This document shows, piece by piece, positions 1-5,266 of a DNA stretch of 5,266 nucleotides (positions within the stretch are counted from its first letter, which is position 1; each line of letters begins with the position of its first letter). The notes beneath the pieces are model-generated. The model worked only from the letters and a program-made list of their open reading frames with translations, was not told the origin of the DNA and made no database searches. This DNA comes from an uncultured Lachnospiraceae bacterium (GTDB lineage Bacteria > Bacillota > Clostridia > Lachnospirales > Lachnospiraceae), in NCBI GenBank assembly GCA_947305345.1, contig CAMZDH010000056.1, positions 1 to 5,266 on the forward strand, written 5' to 3'. Both the position numbers and the translations under genes were made by a program.

Positions 1-1000
1 GGTGATATTTGATGAACTCCTCCAGGATCGGGATCACGTCGAACGGCCCGCGGACCGTCGTGCCGTCGCTTAAGACGTATTCGTCCGTGACGGTGCCGTC
101 CTCCTCGAGAACCAGTTTCGTCGCGAATCCGTGGCCCGTCATGTATTCGTAATAATTCGTATCGTCGATCGACAAAACGAACGGGATCTTCCCTTCCGGC
201 AGAAAAATCTTCTGATAGGTCATCTTCTCGGTGCCGTCGCTCGTCACTTCCATTTTCGCGACGTCGTACAGATCGACGAGCACGTAGCCCTTCCGGTACA
301 TCTCTTCCATCATGCGGACAAATTCCGAGACCGTCGTCATCGCCTTATTGTAATCCGTGATCTTGTGCGAAGTGATCTCGTAATCAAAGGTCCGGCTCGG
401 ATCGACGATCAGCGAATGAAAGAAGACGTGCGTGATGTTGTTGTTCGTCTTCCACTGGCGCGCCGCGCTCTTTGCGGCGATGAACGCGTCTTCCGCCTTG
501 ACGTAGCCCGGCTTGTTCACGTAACCCGTCACGTTCCTAATGATCGAGAGCGCCGCCTCGTAGTCGTATCCCGCTGCCAGCCGGTAGGCCTCGTCGAGGA
601 CCGCGTCCCCGGTGGAGGATAATGTCGGACTGCCCGGGAAGACCGGGAATTCGACGTTCGGATCGACGGCGTGGACCTTATCGATCAGGAGTTTCCGCGC
701 TTCCTTTTTCTCCTGGGCCTGCCGAAGGATCGCTTCCGCTTCCGCGAGCGACGCCGCGATCGAAGAACGCTCCTCCTCGGACGCGGCCTCGATCTCCCGA
801 AGGCGCAGTGCCTCCGCCTCCCGCTCCTTCGAATGCTTCGCGTAAGCGGCGGTCGTGATGAAGGACGCGGCAACAAGCGTCACCGCGGCAGCGATGATGA
901 AGATCACCCTGCCGAGGTTCTGATGCTTCTTCTGTCTCGGAGAGAGATACCGGCTGGTCCGGTTTCTGCCAAGTCTCCGCCGCTTGATGCCTGTGCCCAT
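1..1000 (-). CDS. Membrane-anchored polysaccharide deacetylase-like protein, partial (C-terminus beyond left edge)
   Basis: 333 residues are visible and the frame is still open at base 1. Residues 1-30 are strongly basic (KRRR near the start, RQKK at 22-25). Residues about 32-54 form one hydrophobic segment, either a type II membrane anchor or an uncleaved signal, which would place the rest outside the cell. Residues about 55-108 are rich in E, A, K and R and look like a coiled coil. Residues 132-185 look helical. From about 188 the sequence matches a clostridial family usually annotated as polysaccharide deacetylase: HVFFHSLIVD at 191-200, then MTTVSEF, GYVLVDLYDV and LPEGKIPFVLSIDD ending at 280. 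SIDD at 277-280 sits where NodB-type deacetylases have the metal-binding TFDD. The second metal motif (HSxxH) would lie past the edge, so catalytic competence cannot be judged. The ATG at 998-1000 is the only start in the 18-base gap after the exporter stop, and that TAA is in the same frame, which blocks any extension. Family recognition is from memory of homologues; activity is inferred. Confidence 0.75.
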   Translation of the reverse strand, partial: MGTGIKRRRLGRNRTSRYLSPRQKKHQNLGRVIFIIAAAVTLVAASFITTAAYAKHSKEREAEALRLREIEAASEEERSSIAASLAEAEAILRQAQEKKEARKLLIDKVHAVDPNVEFPVFPGSPTLSSTGDAVLDEAYRLAAGYDYEAALSIIRNVTGYVNKPGYVKAEDAFIAAKSAARQWKTNNNITHVFFHSLIVDPSRTFDYEITSHKITDYNKAMTTVSEFVRMMEEMYRKGYVLVDLYDVAKMEVTSDGTEKMTYQKIFLPEGKIPFVLSIDDTNYYEYMTGHGFATKLVLEEDGTVTDEYVLSDGTTVRGPFDVIPILEEFIKYH

Positions 1001-1003
1001 AAA

Positions 1004-1008
1004 CTCCT
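1004..1008 (-). promoter_or_regulatory. Ribosome binding site of the deacetylase-like gene
   Basis: AGGAG on the minus strand lies in the 18-base gap between the exporter TAA (1019-1021) and the ATG at 998-1000. The 3-base spacing to the ATG is shorter than usual. With the exporter stop so close, initiation may rely partly on ribosomes finishing the upstream gene (translational coupling). No terminator or promoter fits in this gap. Confidence 0.7.
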
Positions 1009-1018
1009 GAATGTGTTT

Positions 1019-4000
1019 TTAAATTGCCTCTCCGCGGCTCCACTGCGCCTCGTAGAGGTTGTGATAAAATCCCTGTTTCGTAAGCAGCTCCTCGTGCGTG
1101 CCCTGCTCGACGACGTCGCCCTGATTGACGACCAGGATGTGGTCCGCGTGCTGGATCGTCGACAGACGGTGCGCGATGATGAAGCAGGTCTTCTCCTTCA
1201 TCAGGGCGAGCATCGCTTCCTGCAGGCGGATCTCCGTCCGGGTGTCGACGTTCGAGGTCGCTTCGTCGAAGATCAGCATGTGCGCGTTGAGGAGCATCGC
1301 CCGCGCGATCGTCAGAAGCTGCTTCTGTCCCTTCGAAAGATTCGATCCCTCATCCGTCAGCAGCGTATCGTACTGATCCGGCAGGCGCATGATGTAATTG
1401 TGGATCCTTGCGGCTTTGCAGGCCGAAACGACCTCTTCCATCGTCGCGTCCTCCCGGCCGTATACGAGGTTTTCGTAGATCGTCCCCGTAAAGAGCCAGG
1501 TGTCCTGCAGCACCATCGCGAACGACCGCCGGACGCTATCCCTTGTCAGCTCCCTCGTTTCCTTTCCGTCGATGAAGATCTTTCCGCCGTTGATGTCGTA
1601 GAACCGCATCAAAAGGCTGATGATCGTCGTCTTTCCGGCGCCGGTCGGTCCGACGATCGCGACGGTCTTCCCTGCGGGCGCGGTGAGCGAAAGGTCGTGA
1701 AGGATCACTTTATCGGGGGTATAGCCGAAATTCACGTGCGACATCTCGACGTCGCCGTTCACGTGCGTCAGCACCTCTTCGTGCTCCGAAAGCGGCGCTT
1801 CCACCGGTTCGTCGATCAGACGGAACACGCGCTCCGACGCGGCAAGCGCCGACTGGAGCTCGGCCACGATGTTCGCCGCCTCGTTGATCGGTCCGGAGAA
1901 CCGCTTCGAATACAGCACGAACGAGGAAATGTTGCCGAGCGAAATGCTGCCGTTCATGAACAAGAGAGCGCCGAGCATCGTCACGAACGTCAGCGAGACG
2001 TCGCCAATCGTATTGACCATCGGCCCGTTGAAGGCCGCCATGTAATCCGCCTTGTAATACGCGTCGACCGCGCTTTCATTATAGGCCTCGAACCGCCTCA
2101 CGGAATCGAGTTCCCGGTTGTAAGCCTTTAAGGTCCGCTGGCCGGAGATCCGCTCCTCGATGAAGCCGTTCAGCTCGCCGAGCTTTCCGCTGCGAGCGCG
2201 GAACAGGGGCCGCGTGATCATCGAGATCCGCCGCGTATAGAGGATCGTCAGCGGGATCGTCACGAGGAAGACCGAAAGCAGTACCGGCGAGATCGCTAAC
2301 ATCATAATGAACGACCCGATGACCGTGACCGCGCTGGACGCCAGCGTGACGAGATCGCCCGACAGGCTCGTATTGATCGTCGAGACGTCGTAGGTGATCT
2401 TGCTGATGATGTCGCCCGCCGCGTGCGTATCGAAATAACCGACGCGAAGGTGCAGGATCCGGTCAAACATCTCGCGTCGGATCGAGGAAAGGATCCGCTT
2501 CGTGATGAACGACATGATGAGCGTCGCGAGGTAGGAAAGCACCGCGGAGACCGCGACCGCGAGCAGCATGATCATGCAGTACTTTTCGACTTCCGTGAAC
2601 TGCACGAGGTGGGGACCCGCGCTGAGCGCGTCGATCGCCTGCCCCGAAAGCCGCGGCACCCAGAGCGCCAATACGTTCGTGAGGATCGTTAAGAGGATCG
2701 CCGCGATGAACGGGACCGGGCGCTTCAGCATGTAGCCCATGAGCCGCGCGAAAATGCGTTTTTTATTGACGTTCCGCGTCTCCTGCTTTTCGCGGTTCAG
2801 CTGCTTCCTGACGGTTTGGAGGCATTCCTTATGCATGTTCCGCTTCGCGAATGCCTTCTGCGTCTCGAATACCTTCCGGACGACGTCTTCGTAGGTTTCC
2901 GCGTCCCTGAACTTCGGATGTTCGCGGGCCATTTCAAGGAACGCCTGCTTCTCTTCTTCGCTCGGTTCGCTGCGGAGCTTCTTTCCCTTCTCCGCCGCTT
3001 CGTCCGTGCCCATCTGGGAATGCGCGATCTCGCGGTAGATCTCGCAGTCCTCCATCAGCTCCTCGTGGCTGCCGCTGCCGATCAGCTTCCCTTCGTCGAG
3101 GACGAGGATCAGGTCCGCGTCCATGATGCTGGAGATCCGCTGCGCAACGACGACGAGCGTCGTGTCCTTAAACTGTTCCCGGATCGTGCCCCGGAGCCTC
3201 GCGTCGGTCTCGTAGTCGAGCGCCGACGAGGAATCGTCGAGGACGAGGATCTCCGGATCGCCTGCCAGAGCGCGCGCGATGTAGATTCGCTGCTTCTGGC
3301 CGCCGGAGAGGTTCGACCCCCGGATCAAAAGCTCGCTGTCGAGCCCGCGTTCGCCGACGAATTCCGCCTGCGCGGCCTTCGCGGCCCTGAGGATCGTTTC
3401 ATCATCGATCTCCCGCCCGAACCGGATGTTCTCCCGGATCGAGCCGCGGAAAATGATGTCGTTCTGGAAGACCGCGCCGAACTTGGCCCGAAGGTCTTCC
3501 AGCGTATAGTTTTTCACGTCCCGGCCGTCGACGTAGACGTGGCCGGACGCCGGATCGTAGAACCGGAGCATCAGGTTCACGATCGTCGACTTGCCGGCGC
3601 CTGTCGCGCCGATGATGCCAAGCGTCTTTCCCTTCGGGAGTGAGAACGAAACGTCCTTTAAGACTTCTCCGCCGGAGCGGTAGGAAAAGGACACGTCCTC
3701 AAAGCGGATCTCGGCTTCCTTCGCGCGCGCCCTGACCGTCTCTTCCGGTTCTTCAGAGGGCTCTTTCACCAGCGTATCAGGCCTGGAGAGGATCTCCGCG
3801 ATCCGGTTGCCGGAAACGGCCGCCTGGGTGTACATCATGAAAAACCGCGTGATGAAAATGACCGCATTCAGGATCATCGTCACGTAGGTCATCATCGCAA
3901 GGAGCACTTCCGGCGCGGTCTTTCCGGCGTCGACCTGCCGCGCGCCGAACCAGATGATCAGCACGAGTCCGACATTCAGGATCAGCCGGATCACCGGATG

Positions 4001-4717
4001 CATTCCGCCCATCACGAGCGCCGCATGCTGGTTCTTTTTGACGACGTCGCGGTTGATCGTTTCAAACCGTTTCTTTTCGCTGTCGTCCTTCGACAGGGCC
4101 TTGATGACCCGGATGCCGTTCACGTCTTCCCGGACGATGCGGACGAAGTTGTCGAGCGCCTCTCGCACCTTAATGAAAAGCGGCCGACCGAACCGCATGA
4201 AGGCCAAAGCGGAAAGGAGCATGACCGGGATCAGCGCGAGCATGATCAGCATTAAACGGTAGTCCATGAATCCGGTGATGACGAGTGACACGATCAGGAC
4301 AAGCGGCTGACGGATGCCCATCCTTTGCATCATTCCGAGGAACTGATGCACGTTGTAAGTATCGGTCGTTGCCCTGGAGATCAGCGACGCACCGGTCACC
4401 TCTTCCTGGTCCGACATCGACAGATAACTGATCTTTGCGAAAAGCTCCAGCCGGACGCGCTCCGTCGTGTTCCTGGCAACGAGACTCGCCATGCGGTTCG
4501 CCTTGATGTTGCCGAAGAGCGCGAGCCCGCAGATCGCGAGCATCATCAGACCCCAGAGCACAACGTACAGCGGGTTCTTCATCGGCGCGATCGTCTGAAG
4601 CATCCGGGTCATCGCCCAGGGGATCAGCATGGCCATTGAAGTCGCAAGTGTTTTCACGATCACGACAAAGACGATCTTTGCCGAATAAGGCTTCATGAAC
4701 TTAAAAATCTGCCGCAT
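1019..4717 (-). CDS. Fused full-length type IV ABC exporter (TMD1-NBD1-TMD2-NBD2)
   Basis: This is a 1232-residue ATP-driven exporter in the cytoplasmic membrane, counted from the ATG at 4717. TMD1 (about 10-300) has six hydrophobic segments and the coupling region GIRVIKALSK. NBD1 (about 335-565) has Walker A GATGAGKST (370-378), Q-loop Q418, signature LSGGQ (470-474), Walker B ending LVLDD with Asp495 at the catalytic position, and Gln526 in place of the switch His. A charged, probably helical linker covers about 566-655. TMD2 (about 660-950) follows. NBD2 has Walker A GPTGAGKTT (1023-1031), Q1071, signature LSKGQ (1127-1131), Walker B with catalytic Glu1152, and His1183. NBD1 therefore matches the degenerate partner (TM287/BmrC/LmrC type) and NBD2 the catalytic partner (TM288/BmrD/LmrD type). 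Such partners are normally two genes of about 580-600 residues; here they are one uninterrupted frame. The substrate cannot be read from sequence; multidrug, lipid or peptide export are all possible. An in-frame GTG at 4730-4732 would add 5 residues but has no ribosome binding site. The gene shares a probable operon with the deacetylase-like gene downstream. Confidence 0.96.
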   Translation of the reverse strand: MRQIFKFMKPYSAKIVFVVIVKTLATSMAMLIPWAMTRMLQTIAPMKNPLYVVLWGLMMLAICGLALFGNIKANRMASLVARNTTERVRLELFAKISYLSMSDQEEVTGASLISRATTDTYNVHQFLGMMQRMGIRQPLVLIVSLVITGFMDYRLMLIMLALIPVMLLSALAFMRFGRPLFIKVREALDNFVRIVREDVNGIRVIKALSKDDSEKKRFETINRDVVKKNQHAALVMGGMHPVIRLILNVGLVLIIWFGARQVDAGKTAPEVLLAMMTYVTMILNAVIFITRFFMMYTQAAVSGNRIAEILSRPDTLVKEPSEEPEETVRARAKEAEIRFEDVSFSYRSGGEVLKDVSFSLPKGKTLGIIGATGAGKSTIVNLMLRFYDPASGHVYVDGRDVKNYTLEDLRAKFGAVFQNDIIFRGSIRENIRFGREIDDETILRAAKAAQAEFVGERGLDSELLIRGSNLSGGQKQRIYIARALAGDPEILVLDDSSSALDYETDARLRGTIREQFKDTTLVVVAQRISSIMDADLILVLDEGKLIGSGSHEELMEDCEIYREIAHSQMGTDEAAEKGKKLRSEPSEEEKQAFLEMAREHPKFRDAETYEDVVRKVFETQKAFAKRNMHKECLQTVRKQLNREKQETRNVNKKRIFARLMGYMLKRPVPFIAAILLTILTNVLALWVPRLSGQAIDALSAGPHLVQFTEVEKYCMIMLLAVAVSAVLSYLATLIMSFITKRILSSIRREMFDRILHLRVGYFDTHAAGDIISKITYDVSTINTSLSGDLVTLASSAVTVIGSFIMMLAISPVLLSVFLVTIPLTILYTRRISMITRPLFRARSGKLGELNGFIEERISGQRTLKAYNRELDSVRRFEAYNESAVDAYYKADYMAAFNGPMVNTIGDVSLTFVTMLGALLFMNGSISLGNISSFVLYSKRFSGPINEAANIVAELQSALAASERVFRLIDEPVEAPLSEHEEVLTHVNGDVEMSHVNFGYTPDKVILHDLSLTAPAGKTVAIVGPTGAGKTTIISLLMRFYDINGGKIFIDGKETRELTRDSVRRSFAMVLQDTWLFTGTIYENLVYGREDATMEEVVSACKAARIHNYIMRLPDQYDTLLTDEGSNLSKGQKQLLTIARAMLLNAHMLIFDEATSNVDTRTEIRLQEAMLALMKEKTCFIIAHRLSTIQHADHILVVNQGDVVEQGTHEELLTKQGFYHNLYEAQWSRGEAI

Positions 4718-4723
4718 GGTATA

Positions 4724-4730
4724 CCACCCC
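4724..4730 (-). promoter_or_regulatory. Ribosome binding site that decides the exporter start
   Basis: GGGGTGG on the minus strand ends 6 bases before the ATG at 4715-4717, a normal spacing. It overlaps the alternative GTG start (4730-4732), so that codon is more likely part of the binding site than a start. The resulting N-terminus MRQIFKFMKPY is typical of half-exporters. Confidence 0.65.
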
Positions 4731-4743
4731 ACTTTGAAGTAGT

Positions 4744-4772
4744 ATTATAGCGCACTTCTAAATATAATTAAA
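4744..4772 (-). promoter_or_regulatory. Sigma-A type promoter of the exporter operon
   Basis: On the minus strand a perfect -10 box TATAAT (4744-4749) is preceded by a 17-base spacer (4750-4766) and a weak -35 box TTTAAT (4767-4772, 3 of 6 matches to TTGACA). Transcription would begin near 4737, giving a leader of about 20 bases that just holds the ribosome binding site. That leader also argues against the GTG at 4732 as the start. The weak -35 box suggests help from an activator or modest expression. The match is by eye. Confidence 0.6.
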
Positions 4773-4931
4773 GCGTTTTTTGAAATTTTGAAATGATTTG
4801 GTAAAGTATCGACGGGCTGCCGATCCGGTTCTTCTTTGCCCGCTTACATCAATTGCTTCCCTCCCGAATCCGCTTTCCAAAAAACGTTCGTTGCGGTCAC
4901 TCATGGCCTTGATTCGCTTATTTGCATCCAT
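4758..4931 (-). CDS. Possible small ORF of 57 residues, unknown function
   Basis: The ATG at 4929-4931 is preceded by GAGGTGA, a 7-base match to the 16S anti-Shine-Dalgarno complement, with 5 bases between GAGG and the ATG. The product would be basic (MDANKRIKAMSDRNERF at the start, FQNFKKRFNYI at the end), with no membrane segment and no motif I recognise. Codon choice is AT-biased and unlike the two main genes. Its last codons overlap the exporter -35 box and its TAG lies 40 bases before the exporter ATG. No convincing promoter lies upstream. An in-frame extension to an ATG at 5003 enters the repeat array and lacks a ribosome binding site, so I prefer the shorter form. It could be a real small gene, a degraded gene remnant or chance. 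Confidence 0.25.
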   Translation of the reverse strand: MDANKRIKAMSDRNERFLESGFGREAIDVSGQRRTGSAARRYFTKSFQNFKKRFNYI

Positions 4932-4953
4932 TTTCACCTCGTCCGGGACTATC

Positions 4954-5148
4954 CCGTCAGCGTAATCGGTTTTTCTTCTGAGAACGCTAATGCTTGTGCT
5001 CATTTATTTAGCGTTTTCAGGCCGTCCAGTAAAAAGCGCTAAAAACAAGAGGCTTCGCCTTTAGTGTTTTTCAAAAAATCTACCGAAACGCTGAAATAGT
5101 GAGGTTTTCCTTTAGCGTCCTGACAAAAAAACAAAAAAACGCTAAATC
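4954..5148. repeat. Array of eight alternately oriented AAACGCTAAA-type motifs, about 26 bases apart
   Basis: The four-base cores (CGCT on +, AGCG for the reverse) start at 4959(-), 4985(+), 5010(-), 5037(+), 5063(-), 5089(+), 5114(-) and 5140(+). The intervals are 26, 25, 27, 26, 26, 25 and 26. Seven copies have an exact core and one (5063) reads CACT. Flanks are A-rich, giving a consensus near AAACGCTAAA; two copies read CGCTGA. Same-orientation copies are 51-53 bases apart, so the array can also be seen as a decayed 52-base tandem repeat with an internal dyad. The units at 5037 and 5089 share more, including AGG-loop-CCTTTAG. Neighbouring copies can pair as stems (for example AACGCTAA at 4983-4990 with TTAGCGTT at 5008-5015; TTTAGCGT at 5111-5118 with ACGCTAAA at 5139-5146). 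The 52-base period is not a multiple of three, which speaks against coding. Its function is unknown to me. Confidence 0.85.
5041..5069. terminator. Terminator-like hairpin within the repeat array
   Basis: AGGC (5050-5053), loop TTC, GCCT (5057-5060) forms a tight stem. It extends imperfectly through flanking A-runs and T-runs (5041-5049 with 5061-5069, two mismatches). Both strands have a T-rich stretch after the stem: GTTTTTTC on plus and TCTTGTTTTT on minus. It could stop transcription either way and would insulate the exporter operon from transcription entering from the right. The stem is short and the element is part of the repeat array, so it may simply be one of its dyads. Confidence 0.35.
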
Positions 5149-5203
5149 CTCGACACAAAAGGCACGAAAATGAGATTATACGCGTTTCTGCGAGCGGTGC
5201 CGG

Positions 5204-5266
5204 ATGGAGAACGACGCCCGGACAGTGAGTGAATCGCAGATTCACGAACTGAACGGCTCGTTGCCG
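5204..5266 (+). CDS. Possible 5' end of a divergent plus-strand gene, cut by the right edge
   Basis: From the ATG at 5204 the frame is open for 21 codons to the window end, starting MENDARTVSESQIHEL. The DNA turns GC-rich near 5160, like the coding regions here and unlike the array. The ribosome binding site for this ATG is poor. A better one (AAAGG at 5158-5162, 7 bases before an ATG at 5170) belongs to another frame that stops after 20 codons at 5232. Read back from 5204, the same frame is open to a TGA at 5171 and contains RFCERCRMEN, which resembles a CxxC zinc-ribbon start but has no start codon of its own. A divergent gene here would share the intergenic array with the exporter operon. 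Too little is visible to name a product. Confidence 0.3.
   Translation, partial: MENDARTVSESQIHELNGSLP
5229..5245. repeat. Perfect 7-base inverted repeat with 3-base loop
   Basis: GTGAATC, loop GCA, GATTCAC. There is no T-run on either side, so it is not an intrinsic terminator. It lies inside the possible plus-strand reading frame. A second small stem, CGGC (5254-5257) with GCCG (5263-5266), follows it. Either could be chance or an operator-like dyad. Confidence 0.4.

Noticed and set aside
131..622. Plus-strand open frame of 163 codons
   Set aside because: It is antisense to the deacetylase-like gene, whose minus-strand product has a recognisable family signature.
671..2131. Long plus-strand open frame of 486 codons
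   Set aside because: It lies antisense to the exporter and the deacetylase-like gene. Its product is a run of R, D, H, V and L typical of the reverse frame of GC-rich genes, with no recognisable domain.
2816..3643. Plus-strand open frame of 275 codons
   Set aside because: It is antisense to the linker and NBD1 of the exporter, with the same shadow-frame composition.
4718..4732. GTG at 4730-4732 as the exporter start
   Set aside because: It overlaps the GGGGTGG ribosome binding site of the ATG at 4717, has none of its own, and would lie only about 5 bases from the predicted transcription start.
4763..4768. Plus-strand TATAAT
   Set aside because: No -35 box is seen at the right distance (TAGTAT), and no plus-strand gene follows closely.
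4954..5148. CRISPR array
   Set aside because: The conserved unit is only about 10 bases, alternates in orientation and has a 26-base step. CRISPR repeats are 23 bases or more, all in one direction, with unique spacers, and no cas gene is present.
5175..5180. Minus-strand TATAAT as a promoter for a small RNA through the array
   Set aside because: With 17-base spacing the -35 position reads CCGGCA, a poor match, so the hexamer alone is not enough.
5039..5245. Minus-strand open frame of 68 codons
   Set aside because: It runs through the repeat array, whose period is not a multiple of three, begins at a GTG without a ribosome binding site, and the product (rich in F, C and S from T-runs) does not look like protein.
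5190..5266. tRNA or other structured RNA gene at the right edge
   Set aside because: Two small stems are present, but no T-arm, anticodon-arm layout or acceptor pairing could be made.

Overview
The window looks like a piece of chromosome from a GC-rich member of the Bacillota, most likely class Clostridia. The coding DNA favours G/C at third positions (GCG, CCG, ATC, CGG, GAC). The ribosome binding sites are of the GGAGG type. The exporter and the deacetylase-like protein both resemble families I know from Lachnospiraceae and related gut clostridia. No species can be named from the sequence.

The layout is simple. From about 4717 down to base 1 the minus strand carries two genes in one probable operon. 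The first (4717 to 1019) is a 1232-residue ABC exporter with two complete transmembrane-plus-ATPase halves in one polypeptide. Its halves carry the asymmetric ATP-site residues typical of heterodimeric exporters such as TM287/288, BmrCD and LmrCD, which are normally two separate genes. The second starts 18 bases after the exporter stop and runs off the left edge. It encodes a membrane-anchored protein with a coiled coil and the front part of a polysaccharide-deacetylase-like domain. A recognisable sigma-A type promoter (4744-4772) and a ribosome binding site (4724-4730) precede the exporter and fix its start at the ATG at 4717. An earlier in-frame GTG at 4732 is unlikely.

The remaining 530 or so bases (4733-5266) are much more AT-rich up to about 5160. 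They hold a possible 57-residue small ORF with a good ribosome binding site (weak candidate). They also hold the most unusual object here: eight copies of a short motif (consensus about AAACGCTAAA) at 4954-5148. The copies strictly alternate in orientation and are spaced 25 to 27 bases apart. I do not recognise it. A ninth, looser copy overlaps the exporter -35 box. Past about 5160 the base composition returns to GC-rich, and a plus-strand reading frame opens at 5204 and runs off the right edge. This is possibly the start of a divergent gene.

Taken together, the exporter probably moves a lipophilic or envelope-related substrate, and the anchored deacetylase-like protein may act on cell-surface glycans. 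The co-transcription is supported by spacing; the functional link is inference.
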